Positions 1-9,390 of a DNA stretch of 64,000 nucleotides are shown here, piece by piece. The notes under the pieces were generated by a model, which had not been told where the DNA came from, made no database searches, and worked only from the letters and a program-made list of their open reading frames with translations. The translations under genes and the position numbers were made by a program. Positions within the stretch are counted from its first letter, which is position 1, and the number at the start of each line of letters is the position of its first letter. The stretch is from NCBI GenBank assembly GCA_905233285.1, contig CAJODY010000006.1, positions 1-64,000 of the forward strand. The letters are read 5' to 3'. This DNA is from an uncultured Bacteroidaceae bacterium (lineage in GTDB: Bacteria; Bacteroidota; Bacteroidia; Bacteroidales; Bacteroidaceae).

Positions 1-1687
1 CTGCTGTGCTGCCGTTGTAGAGTCCGTACCATGCTCCCTTACTGTATGAGCTGGCCTGCTTGGCTGTGCCGCCTGTGATGCTTGCTCCGCTTTCGAAACC
101 ACCTATTGCAACGACGTTACCACCGCTGATGTAGAGTTTGTAACCGCCTTCGGTATTGGCATCGATACCTACTTCGGGCGATGTGGATGCTACGGCTACG
201 ACGTTTCCGCCTGTGATGTAGAAGTTGCCGTTGGCATCGAGTCCGTCGTTGCCAGAAGAGTTGCCGAAGACATATCCGCCGCTGATGGTGAAGTTGCCAG
301 AGGAGTTGATGGCGTCGTCGCCGCTGAAGGCATAGACGTAACCGCCGCTGACGGTGATTGTGCCTTTCGATTCGATAGCCTCGTGATAGGTAGCGCTGGA
401 TACGATAGAACCGCCGTTTACGATAAGGTTTCCATCTACTTTAATCCCCTTGGGTGAGGTCTTGAGACTGCTGTTGATGTTCTCGACGGTTTTGGTGGAT
501 GTAGTGGTACGAATAGTGCTGCCTGAGTAGTAAGCTATCTGTCCGGAAGTGTTGACGGTGATATTGGCTGCATCGGAAACGGTAAGCGACCCATCGATAC
601 TAATGCCCTTGCCGCCTGCTCCAGTAGCCTTGAGAAAGAGTGTTCCACCTGAGATGGAGATGTTGGCGTCAGAATTGAGACAGGAACTGGCTTTCACCTC
701 GGCATCGTCGGTATCGTAGGTGCTGCCGCCGCTGACTGTAGCTGTAACGGTGCCTCCGGTGATGCAGATGTCACCATTGCTCTTCAGACACTTGGTAGCC
801 ACAGCTGTGGTTGTAGCCGTAAGTGTTCCGTCTTCGATATACATGTTGCCTGAGTCCTCATCCTCGTGATCGGTAGTCTCACCCGTAGATACGGAACCGC
901 CCAGGTCGCACTGGATGGCGTCGTCCCCTACTCCACTGATGCTGACCGTACCGCCCTTCATCTGGAAGTATTCCTCGCAGTTGATGCCGTCGCTGACAGC
1001 CTTGGTGATGTTAAGGGTCAGGTTCTTTATGCTGATATAAGAAGCCGACTTGATGGCGTGCTTCAGGTTACCGACGACGTTCAACGTACCGTTGCCCTGC
1101 AGCTGGAGCTGACCCTTCGAATAGATACATGCCTTCTGCGAGCCGCTTCCGTCGGTAAGAGTGTTCTCTGTACCTTTCTTCGCACTAAGCTGTATGCGCT
1201 TCGAGTTGGTTATTTCGATAACGCCAGCCAAGGAAACCGTACACTTGAACGAACCTCCAAGCGTTAAAGAGCCGTCGGAGGTGGAACCGCTGAGCTGGTA
1301 GGTTATCTCGTCGTCATCGACTTTTGCCGTATTCCATTGGTAGATAGAGACATGTGCACCGCTGATTTCAGCATCGACGTACTGAGCCACGTTGCCTGCC
1401 ACACGAACAGTAGCCGAGGAGGTGCCGTATTCAACACTCACGAGGTTGTCGGTCACTTCGCTGTTATCAACCGTCATGCTGCTGATGTCGCTGAGAGTGA
1501 AGGTCTTACCCATGACGGTAAGTGTGGAACCGTCGGAGTATTCCATGTCGCCCACTTGTGATGCAGGGAACTGGTAGATGACGTTGCCGACCTGGACGTT
1601 GAGGGTCTGAGCCGTTGCAGTAATGCAGAATGCACAATGCAAAATGCATAATGAGACAAGAATATTAAGCGATTTCAGAGTTTTCAT
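1..1687 (-). CDS. Secreted carbohydrate-binding-domain protein, C-terminus cut by window edge
   Basis: The reading frame is open from an ATG at 1687 down to position 1, giving 562 residues with no stop, so the C-terminus lies outside the window. It begins with a signal peptide (MKTLKSLNILVSLCILH..., cleavage near ATAQ). A module of about 60 residues follows (SDGSTLTVMGKTFTLSDISS). After it comes a long run of beta-strand repeats of the type ISGG-V-A and GDDAI, for example TISGGYVFGNSSGNDGLDAN. This pattern matches the secreted proteins usually named carbohydrate-binding domain-containing (DUF4353-like) in Bacteroidales, and a right-handed beta-helix is likely. The start overlaps the stop of the upstream 135-residue gene as ATGA, so the two are probably translated together. 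The ligand is unknown, and glycan binding is inferred only from the family name. Confidence 0.75.
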   Translation of the reverse strand, partial: MKTLKSLNILVSLCILHCAFCITATAQTLNVQVGNVIYQFPASQVGDMEYSDGSTLTVMGKTFTLSDISSMTVDNSEVTDNLVSVEYGTSSATVRVAGNVAQYVDAEISGAHVSIYQWNTAKVDDDEITYQLSGSTSDGSLTLGGSFKCTVSLAGVIEITNSKRIQLSAKKGTENTLTDGSGSQKACIYSKGQLQLQGNGTLNVVGNLKHAIKSASYISIKNLTLNITKAVSDGINCEEYFQMKGGTVSISGVGDDAIQCDLGGSVSTGETTDHEDEDSGNMYIEDGTLTATTTAVATKCLKSNGDICITGGTVTATVSGGSTYDTDDAEVKASSCLNSDANISISGGTLFLKATGAGGKGISIDGSLTVSDAANITVNTSGQIAYYSGSTIRTTTSTKTVENINSSLKTSPKGIKVDGNLIVNGGSIVSSATYHEAIESKGTITVSGGYVYAFSGDDAINSSGNFTISGGYVFGNSSGNDGLDANGNFYITGGNVVAVASTSPEVGIDANTEGGYKLYISGGNVVAIGGFESGASITGGTAKQASSYSKGAWYGLYNGSTA

Positions 1688-2091
1688 TTCACGGCGATTT
1701 TAAGGGTTGCCTTACTGCTCTTGACTATGTACATGCCTGCGGGAAGGGACTGACGGGCAGCCTCAACGCTGGGGAATGTACCACAAGGGATGCCTGCCAG
1801 AGAGGTTACTTCAACTTCGGAAGAATCGGTAGTTTCAGGGTTTTGAACCTTTGTAACCACAGCCTCGGTAGTAAAATACATCTTCGAGAGGTCGGAGAGG
1901 CTGAACTGCTCCGTGCCGTCGTCGGAAGTGGCAATGAGAACTCCGTTGCTGATGGTCAGCGAAAACGAAGAAACGGAAACGGTTTTAACGGTTCCATCGG
2001 CAGTTTGGAATGCCATGTAGGGATAGTCGTAAGGCTCGGCAGAAGCAGTCAGGGCTGCAAGAAAGAGCAGAGCGGGAAGAATGGATTTCAT
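1684..2091 (-). CDS. Small secreted protein with sorting-tail-like C-terminus
   Basis: This is a 135-residue protein with a clear signal peptide (MKSILPALLFLAALTASA). A short beta-rich module follows (residues about 20-80, ending FSLSDLSKMYFTTE). The last 40 residues (GTFPSVEAARQSLPAGMYIVK, then KIAVK) resemble the C-terminal tails of type IX-secreted or Por-sorted proteins, which typically end LP-G-YIVK...K-V. It lies directly upstream of the carbohydrate-binding-domain gene with an ATGA overlap, so they form one transcription unit. Its middle module resembles the N-terminal module of that neighbour. The function is unknown. Secretion is well supported, but the sorting-tail reading is an inference because the tail is short. 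Confidence 0.7.
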   Translation of the reverse strand: MKSILPALLFLAALTASAEPYDYPYMAFQTADGTVKTVSVSSFSLTISNGVLIATSDDGTEQFSLSDLSKMYFTTEAVVTKVQNPETTDSSEVEVTSLAGIPCGTFPSVEAARQSLPAGMYIVKSSKATLKIAVK

Positions 2092-2125
2092 TTATAGTTA
2101 GTTTATAGATGATAGTTGATAGTCA

Positions 2126-2149
2126 GTTCAAGAGTTCAAGAGTTCAAGG
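2126..2149. repeat. Period-8 short tandem repeat
   Basis: Three copies of gttcaaga/g start at 2126, 2134 and 2142, an exact 8-base period. They lie in the gap between two divergent genes. Similar exact-period arrays occur at 1622, 3919 and 59238. Confidence 0.7.
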
Positions 2150-2169
2150 GGTTTGAGGGTAAATCGCCG

Positions 2170-2177
2170 CAAAGGTA
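2170..2177 (-). promoter_or_regulatory. Probable promoter -7 box for the secreted-protein pair
   Basis: Read on the minus strand this is TACCTTTG, which matches the Bacteroidetes -7 consensus TAnnTTTG. It lies about 80 bases upstream of the start at 2091. No clear TTTG -33 box is visible at the usual spacing, so the call is moderate. Confidence 0.5.
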
Positions 2178-2260
2178 GCGAAAAGGATTTACATGTTTTG
2201 ACAGGAAAAGAATAAAAAAGTTTAAATGAAGAGTGAAAAAAACTTATTAGAGGCGCATTT

Positions 2261-2292
2261 TTTGATTATGTCGGAGAAAAAGCGTACTTTTG
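2261..2292 (+). promoter_or_regulatory. Promoter (TTTG-N20-TACTTTTG) for the ABC-F gene
   Basis: TTTG at 2261-2264 is followed after 20 bases by TACTTTTG at 2285-2292. This is close to the Bacteroidetes sigma-A consensus and lies 33 bases upstream of the ATG at 2326. The promoter looks intact although the gene behind it is broken. Confidence 0.65.
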
Positions 2293-2316
2293 CACCGTTT
2301 TTTTTACATTATATAA

Positions 2317-3914
<1,598 letters not shown>

Positions 3915-3918
3915 TTTA

Positions 3919-3953
3919 GTTTACAGTTTACCGTTTACTGTTTACGGTTTACA
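3919..3953. repeat. Period-7 tandem repeat (gtttacN)5
   Basis: Five copies of gtttac plus one variable base start at 3919, 3926, 3933, 3940 and 3947. They begin just after the stop of the broken ABC-F gene. The seventh base differs in each copy while the first six are fixed. Confidence 0.8.
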
Positions 3954-3970
3954 GGTTAAAGGACATTGAG

Positions 3971-4171
3971 ATGTTAAAGACTTTCTTACTTTGTGTCGTA
4001 ATCATCGGACTTTGCATCGTGATGCTGAGTGTGAGGATTCTGCTGAAGAAGAACGGACAGTTCGTAAAGACCCACGTGTCGCAGAGCAAGGCCATGAGGA
4101 AACGTGGTATCGGATGTGTGCAGGGACAGGACTTTGCAGCAAGGCATAAGAGGAAGAGAGTGAAAGAATAA
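3971..4171 (+). CDS. Small single-pass membrane protein, function unknown
   Basis: This 66-residue protein has one hydrophobic N-terminal helix (LLCVVIIGLCIVMLSVRILL) and a basic, Cys-containing tail (RKRGIGCVQGQDF...RHKRKRVKE). I recall similar short proteins in other Bacteroidales with the same pattern of a helix followed by THV-KA-R-RGI-C-QSQD, so it is likely a real conserved gene rather than chance. It lies between the ABC-F gene and an OmpH-like lipoprotein on the same strand. No function can be assigned. Confidence 0.65.
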   Translation: MLKTFLLCVVIIGLCIVMLSVRILLKKNGQFVKTHVSQSKAMRKRGIGCVQGQDFAARHKRKRVKE

Positions 4172-4203
4172 GCCCATCCTACCCTCCCCATGGGGAGGAA
4201 CTA
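4171..4203. repeat. REP-like palindromic element, copy 1
   Basis: The element contains a perfect 16-base palindrome at 4183-4198 (cctccccatggggagg) inside a longer shared sequence (agccc...ggaggaact). A related copy lies at 31863-31899, also just after a stop codon on the plus strand. There is no T-run, so it does not look like an intrinsic terminator. Confidence 0.65.
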
Positions 4204-4235
4204 AATAGAAAATGAACAAACAAAATACATTAATT

Positions 4236-4847
4236 ATGAAGAAAATCTTATTTGTATTTGCTGCAGCCGCTATGATGGTAGCATGTGGCAACAATGAAGC
4301 AGAGAACACTGCAGAAGAGACTACAACCCAGCAGGAAGTGAAGAACGGCGAACTGAAGATTGCGTTCGTGTTGATTGACACCCTGACAAGTCAGTATGAA
4401 CTGTACAAGGAGGCAAGCGACGCTTTCCAGAAGAAGCAGGCTAATGCCGAGGCTACTATCAACGCTAAGGGAAAGAGTTTTGCAACACAGGTACAGGACT
4501 TCCAACGCAAGGTGCAGAACAACCAGCTGACTCAGCAGCAGTTTGAGAGTGAACAGGCTCGTCTGCAAAAACTGCAGCAGGACATCGAAGCTCTGCAGCA
4601 GAGACTGTCGGTAAGTCTGCAGGAGGAATATGCAAAGGAACTGCAGTCGCTCACCGACACTATTCAGAACTTCATGAAGTCGTATGCTAAGGAAAAGGGT
4701 TATGACTTCATTCTGTGCAAGTCGTCAGGCATTGACAACGTGCTGTACGGCAATCCGAAGTATGACATCACCAATGCTGTAGTGAAGGCTCTGAACAAGC
4801 GCTATGCTCAGCAGAAGAAGGAAGAAGAGAAAGAGGAAAAGAAATAA
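4236..4847 (+). CDS. OmpH/Skp-like periplasmic chaperone lipoprotein
   Basis: The protein has about 203 residues from the ATG at 4236. An upstream in-frame ATG at 4212 would place eight residues ahead of the signal sequence and is less likely. The start [17 protein letters not shown] has a lipobox with Cys17, followed by an acidic, Thr-rich linker. The core is an OmpH/Skp fold: a short strand region ([20 protein letters not shown]), a long Gln-rich coiled coil (residues about 60-150) and a closing segment ([24 protein letters not shown]) typical of Bacteroidetes OmpH proteins. Skp-type proteins hold unfolded outer-membrane proteins in the periplasm. Lipidation suggests a membrane-tethered version. 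The end is strongly charged ([10 protein letters not shown]). Confidence 0.82.
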   Translation: MKKILFVFAAAAMMVACGNNEAENTAEETTTQQEVKNGELKIAFVLIDTLTSQYELYKEASDAFQKKQANAEATINAKGKSFATQVQDFQRKVQNNQLTQQQFESEQARLQKLQQDIEALQQRLSVSLQEEYAKELQSLTDTIQNFMKSYAKEKGYDFILCKSSGIDNVLYGNPKYDITNAVVKALNKRYAQQKKEEEKEEKK

Positions 4848-4852
4848 ACGAA

Positions 4853-7486
4853 ATGATGACAGCAAAAGAGATAAGAGAGTCTTTCAAGAAGTTTTTTGAA
4901 AGCAAAGGACACCTGATTGTGCCGTCGGCTCCGATGGTCGTAAAGGATGACCCCACGCTGATGTTCACAAATGCCGGCATGAACCAGTTCAAGGATATTA
5001 TTCTGGGCAATGCCACTCCGAAGAGCCATCGCCAGGCCGACACTCAGAAGTGTCTGCGTGTGAGTGGAAAGCATAACGACCTGGAGGAGGTGGGACACGA
5101 CACGTATCACCACACCATGTTCGAGATGCTGGGCAACTGGTCGTTTGGTGACTATTTCAAGAAGGAAGCTATCAGTTGGGCCTGGGAATATATCGTGGAT
5201 GTGCTGAAGATAAATCCCGACGACCTGTATGCAACGGTGTTCGAAGGTAGTCCGGAAGAAGGACTGGAACGCGACAACGAGGCTGCTGAGATATGGGAAC
5301 ATTTCCTGCCAAAGGATCATATCATCAACGGAAACAAGCATGACAACTTCTGGGAGATGGGCGACACGGGACCATGCGGACCTTGCTCGGAACTGCACGT
5401 GGATTCACGTAGTGCGGAAGAGAAGGCAAAGGTGCCGGGACGCGAACTCGTGAACAAAGACAACCCACAGGTAATAGAGATATGGAACCTGGTGTTCATG
5501 CAGTATAACCGTAAGGCTGACGGCAGTCTGGAAGGTCTGCCAGCAAAGGTAATCGACACGGGTATGGGCTTTGAACGACTGGTTCGTACGCTGCAAGGTA
5601 AGACTTCGAACTACGATACTGACGTATTCCAACCACTCATCAAGGCTATGGCAAGCATGGCAGGATGTAAGTATGGCGAGGACGAGAAGAAGGACGTAGC
5701 TCTGAGAGTGATTGTGGACCACCTGCGTGCCATCGCTTTTGCTATTGCCGACGGACAGTTGCCATCGAACGCAAAGGCAGGATATGTAATCCGCCGAATA
5801 CTGCGCCGTGCCGTAAGATACGGATATACATTCCTGGGACAGAAGGAAGCATTCATCTATAAACTGGTGCCAACGCTGGTAGCAGAAATGGGCGATGCGT
5901 TCCCCGAACTGCCAGCTCAGCAGAAACTCATCATGAAGGTGATGCAGGAGGAAGAGTCGTCGTTCCTGCGCACTCTGGACAACGGTATCAAGCTGTTGCA
6001 GGGTGTCATAGACGAAGCCAAAGAAAAAGGCGAGAAGGAAATCAGCGGAGAGAAAGCGTTTAATCTGTTCGACACGTTCGGATTCCCACTTGACCTGACC
6101 GAGCTCATCTGCCGCGAACAGGAGATGGGTGTGGACGAGAAGGGATTTGACAAGTGTATGCAGGAACAGAAGGAACGCGCAAGAAATGCCGCTCAGACGC
6201 AGATGGGCGACTGGGTAACCGTAAACGAAAGCGGCGACGGAGACACTATAAGCGAATTTGTAGGATATGACTATACTGAGTACCCGGCTCATATCGTGAA
6301 GTACAGAGAGGTGACGCAGAAGAAGGGTTCGGTATTTGAGGTCATACTGGACAAGACTCCGTTCTACGGAGAGATGGGTGGTGAAGTAGGCGACAAGGGT
6401 GTGCTGGTATCGGAATTTGAAGAAGTGAAGGTAAGCGACACGAAGAAAGAAAACGGTATCTGCATACATATACTTAAGAAGATGCCTGAACATCCGGAAG
6501 CTGAGTTCATGGCATGTGTAGATGTAGAGAACAGACGCGCCATCGAGGCTAACCACACTTGTACCCACCTGCTCGACGAAGCTCTTAGAGAGGTGCTGGG
6601 TACACATGTAGAACAGAAAGGTTCGCTGGTTACAGCCGACGGTCTGCGTTTCGACTTCTCACATTTTGAGAAGGTGACCCCGGAACAACTGCGCGAAGTG
6701 GAACACATCGTAAACGAGAAGATTCGTCAGGACATTCCACTGGAGGAGTACCGCGACTACCCTATTGAAGAAGCAAAGAAGATGGGTGCCATTGCACTGT
6801 TCGGCGAGAAGTATGGCGACAAGGTACGTGTGGTGAAGTTCGGTTCGAGTGTTGAGTTCTGTGGTGGTTGTCACGCTGCCTCGACAGGACGTCTCGGAAT
6901 GGTTCGCATCACGAGCGAAAGCAGTATTGCTGCCGGCATACGACGCATCGAGGCCATAACCGGAAAGGAAGTGGAGAACATGTACGACATGATGCAGGAC
7001 TTCATCAGCGACCTGCGCACTCTTCTTAATAATGCTCCAGACCTTATGGCTACGGTACAAAAGGCTATCGCTGAAAATAAGGAACTGCAGAAGCAGGTGG
7101 ACGAATATAAGAGCCAGAAGGCTGTAGAGATGAAGCAACTGCTCATAAAGGTTGCCAAGGAGGTGAACGGAGTGAAGGTCATTTCCGGTGTAATGCCTAT
7201 GGAAGCTCAGCAGGCAAAGGATATCGCGTTCCAGTTGAGAGGACAGTTCCCAGAAAGTCTGATTGTGGTCATCGGCAGTTTTACACAGAACAAACCTACC
7301 CTGACCGTAGCAATGAGCGACGACCTGGTGGAAAAAGGCAGAAATGCCGGACAACTGGTTCGCGAAGCAGCAAAAATGATTCAAGGTGGAGGTGGCGGAC
7401 AGCCACACTTTGCAACTGCCGGCGGTAAGGATATCGACGGTCTGAAGGCTGCAGTATCAAGAGTAATAGAATTGGCTAATTTATAA
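4853..7486 (+). CDS. alaS: Alanine--tRNA ligase
   Basis: The product has 877 residues, close to the usual size for AlaRS (E. coli 876). It charges tRNA-Ala with alanine in the cytoplasm. The N-terminal catalytic domain starts with the class II motif region ([27 protein letters not shown]). The editing domain carries the zinc-type HxxxH (H568, H572 in HTCTHLL) and Cys670-Gly-Gly-Cys-His674. The C-terminal part has a helical region and the Gly-rich [14 protein letters not shown] module of the C-Ala domain. CGGC in place of the more common CGGT is, to my knowledge, seen in this phylum. The first codons are ATG ATG, so either may be used (4853 or 4856). The gene follows the OmpH-like gene by five bases and is probably co-transcribed. 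Confidence 0.98.
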   Translation: MMTAKEIRESFKKFFESKGHLIVPSAPMVVKDDPTLMFTNAGMNQFKDIILGNATPKSHRQADTQKCLRVSGKHNDLEEVGHDTYHHTMFEMLGNWSFGDYFKKEAISWAWEYIVDVLKINPDDLYATVFEGSPEEGLERDNEAAEIWEHFLPKDHIINGNKHDNFWEMGDTGPCGPCSELHVDSRSAEEKAKVPGRELVNKDNPQVIEIWNLVFMQYNRKADGSLEGLPAKVIDTGMGFERLVRTLQGKTSNYDTDVFQPLIKAMASMAGCKYGEDEKKDVALRVIVDHLRAIAFAIADGQLPSNAKAGYVIRRILRRAVRYGYTFLGQKEAFIYKLVPTLVAEMGDAFPELPAQQKLIMKVMQEEESSFLRTLDNGIKLLQGVIDEAKEKGEKEISGEKAFNLFDTFGFPLDLTELICREQEMGVDEKGFDKCMQEQKERARNAAQTQMGDWVTVNESGDGDTISEFVGYDYTEYPAHIVKYREVTQKKGSVFEVILDKTPFYGEMGGEVGDKGVLVSEFEEVKVSDTKKENGICIHILKKMPEHPEAEFMACVDVENRRAIEANHTCTHLLDEALREVLGTHVEQKGSLVTADGLRFDFSHFEKVTPEQLREVEHIVNEKIRQDIPLEEYRDYPIEEAKKMGAIALFGEKYGDKVRVVKFGSSVEFCGGCHAASTGRLGMVRITSESSIAAGIRRIEAITGKEVENMYDMMQDFISDLRTLLNNAPDLMATVQKAIAENKELQKQVDEYKSQKAVEMKQLLIKVAKEVNGVKVISGVMPMEAQQAKDIAFQLRGQFPESLIVVIGSFTQNKPTLTVAMSDDLVEKGRNAGQLVREAAKMIQGGGGGQPHFATAGGKDIDGLKAAVSRVIELANL

Positions 7487-7499
7487 ATAACATACGACT

Positions 7500-7796
7500 A
7501 TGGAAGTAAATATTATAAACGGCGACAAGATAACTGTCGAACTGATTGGCAGACTTGACACAGCTTCGGTTGCAGATTTCGACGAAGAGATAGCAGAAGT
7601 AATTGCAGACGACAACGATGTAGTGTTCGACTGCAAGGATTTGGAATATATTTCAAGTTCGGGGTTGCGCTCTGTTCTCAATGCACACAAACAGCTGAAG
7701 GCTGCCGGTGGCTCATTAGAATTGCAGAATCTGCAACCTGCCGTAAAGAGTGTGTTCGACCTTACTGGTTTCAGCGTTATCCTTAAAATATTATGA
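7500..7796 (+). CDS. STAS-domain anti-sigma factor antagonist-like protein
   Basis: This 98-residue protein is a single STAS domain like SpoIIAA/RsbV. The conserved segment CKDLEYISSSGLRSVLNAHK holds the Ser that partner-switch kinases phosphorylate; Ser53 aligns with Ser58 of SpoIIAA. It therefore probably binds a kinase or anti-sigma partner and switches with phosphorylation. No kinase (RsbW/SpoIIAB type) or PP2C phosphatase is in the window, so its partner is unknown. It starts 13 bases after alaS and overlaps rfbC by ATGA. Confidence 0.88.
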   Translation: MEVNIINGDKITVELIGRLDTASVADFDEEIAEVIADDNDVVFDCKDLEYISSSGLRSVLNAHKQLKAAGGSLELQNLQPAVKSVFDLTGFSVILKIL

Positions 7797-8365
7797 TTAA
7801 CGTCATAGACACGGAAATTGAAGGCATAAAAATAATCGAACCCCGTATCTTCGGAGACTCAAGAGGTTACTTCTTTGAGAGTTTCTCGCAGCGTGAGTTC
7901 GAAGAGAAGGTATGCAAGACCCAGTTCGTGCAGGACAACGAAAGTATGTCGGTGGCTGGTGTCGTACGCGGTCTTCATTTCCAGAAGCCACCCTACACCC
8001 AGTCGAAACTGGTGAGAGTTGTAAAAGGAGCCGTGCTCGACGTAGCAGTTGACATTAGGAAGGGTTCGCCTACTTTCGGTAAGCACGTGGCCGTAGAACT
8101 TACAGCTGAAAATCACAGACAGATTTTCATACCGAGAGGATTCGCACACGGGTTTGCTGTACTGAGTGACGAGGCTGTATTCCAGTATAAATGTGACAAC
8201 TACTATGCTCCGCAATCAGAGGGGGCCATAGCATGGGACGACCCCGACCTGGACATCGACTGGAGAGTGCCTACGGAAAACCGCATACTGAGCGAGAAGG
8301 ATGCTCACCACCCAAGGCTGAAGGATGCTGAACCGGTATTCGACATCAACGTGCCACTATACTAG
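7793..8365 (+). CDS. rfbC: dTDP-4-dehydrorhamnose 3,5-epimerase
   Basis: The product has 190 residues, full length for RmlC/RfbC (about 180-190). It epimerises dTDP-4-keto-6-deoxyglucose at C3 and C5 on the way to dTDP-L-rhamnose. Visible signatures are IFGDSRGYFFESFS, the cupin core VVRGLHFQKPPYTQSKLVRV with the catalytic His, RKGSPTFGKHVAVEL, IPRGFAHGFAVLSDEAVFQY and IAWDDPDLDIDW. It overlaps the STAS gene by ATGA and converges with a glycosyltransferase gene, overlapping it by four bases. The other rhamnose genes (rfbA, B, D) are not in the window. The adjoining polysaccharide cluster suggests the sugar is used on the cell surface. Confidence 0.97.
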   Translation: MINVIDTEIEGIKIIEPRIFGDSRGYFFESFSQREFEEKVCKTQFVQDNESMSVAGVVRGLHFQKPPYTQSKLVRVVKGAVLDVAVDIRKGSPTFGKHVAVELTAENHRQIFIPRGFAHGFAVLSDEAVFQYKCDNYYAPQSEGAIAWDDPDLDIDWRVPTENRILSEKDAHHPRLKDAEPVFDINVPLY

Positions 8366-9378
8366 TTCTTGATTTTACGATAGAAAGGATAAACCATACG
8401 GAAGAGCCGCTGCTGGAGGAGGAAGAGAGTCCAGTTCTGAATGGGAATATATCCAGGACGGAACTTGAAACGAGACTCCAGACGAGAGGTTTCGAAAGAA
8501 TGAAGTTTATCTTGTAATCGACGACTTATGTCTGCCCGTTCTGTGGCAGACATTTTTTGTTGATGCTCAAGGTAATAGCGCACCATATCGAGATAGTTGA
8601 ACCAACGGAGGTTTTCGAAATGGGTGAGCAGGGATTCCGGATTGCCGATGTTGCCAGCAGCTATCTCATGAAGTATATTCTCTTTCAGTAGAGAGAAAGC
8701 ATCCATAAACAGGAAACGGTTGACGGAATATTTATGGGTGACTGATTCTGCATGCTGACGATAGTAGTATTCTCCATCAGAGAAAGCTACTGAACGGGAA
8801 TGAAGAAAGTGGAGACGTGTTGTGTTGTCGTCGGAATAAACACGGAGAGTGGTATCGTAAGGGAATTGCAGATGAATGGCACGACGAAGGATATAATAAC
8901 CGTGCACTTGCCAGTCAAGTGACAGGCGGAATGCCTCCTGACCACAGATGGGAGTGTCGAACTGACGAGAGGAGAAGGGAGTCTTAGTATGATTCCATTC
9001 ATTATACATCATGAGTCGGAACATGACGCAGTCGAAACCTTCACCCTTGGTGGCTACGGTATATGCCTGACTGATAGCGTCGGGCGACAACCAGTCGTCG
9101 GCATCGAGCATCGTAATATATTCACCACGAGAAAAGGAAAGACCGAGATTGCGTGCTACAGACTGACCACTGTTGACAGGAGTATGAAGCAGTTGAAAGC
9201 GGGAGTCCTGTGCTGCATATTCCTTTACGATTGAGACGGAGGAATCGGTCGAACAGTCATCAATACATAGGAACTGACACTCGTCGAGGGTTTGGTTTCG
9301 GAGTGAGTCGAGACACTGGCGCAGATATTGCTCTGCATTATATATTGCTACGAGTACAGATACTTTTATTTCAGACAT
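8362..9378 (-). CDS. Family 2 glycosyltransferase
   Basis: The protein has 338 residues. The N-terminal GT-A domain is classic GT2: VSVLVAIYNAEQYLRQCLDS, then CIDDCSTDSS, ARNLGLSFSRGEYITMLDADD with the DxD metal/nucleotide site. The C-terminal half (about residues 200-338) is helical and ends basic. It transfers a sugar from a nucleotide donor, and the acceptor is probably a lipid-linked oligosaccharide. It is the last gene of a three-gene minus-strand run (11921 to 8362) after the flippase, with a 12-base gap. Donor and linkage cannot be read from the sequence. Confidence 0.92.
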   Translation of the reverse strand: MSEIKVSVLVAIYNAEQYLRQCLDSLRNQTLDECQFLCIDDCSTDSSVSIVKEYAAQDSRFQLLHTPVNSGQSVARNLGLSFSRGEYITMLDADDWLSPDAISQAYTVATKGEGFDCVMFRLMMYNEWNHTKTPFSSRQFDTPICGQEAFRLSLDWQVHGYYILRRAIHLQFPYDTTLRVYSDDNTTRLHFLHSRSVAFSDGEYYYRQHAESVTHKYSVNRFLFMDAFSLLKENILHEIAAGNIGNPESLLTHFENLRWFNYLDMVRYYLEHQQKMSATERADISRRLQDKLHSFETSRLESRFKFRPGYIPIQNWTLFLLQQRLFRMVYPFYRKIKN

Positions 9379-9390
9379 CTTTTCAGGGTA

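Noticed and set aside
3919-3953. Possible CRISPR array in the period-7 repeats
   Set aside because: Units are 7 bases with a single variable base and no spacers, and no cas gene is present.
5405-6607. Long minus-strand open frame (400 codons) opposite alaS
   Set aside because: It lies wholly inside a certain alaS gene, has no recognisable domain and reflects codon bias on the opposite strand.
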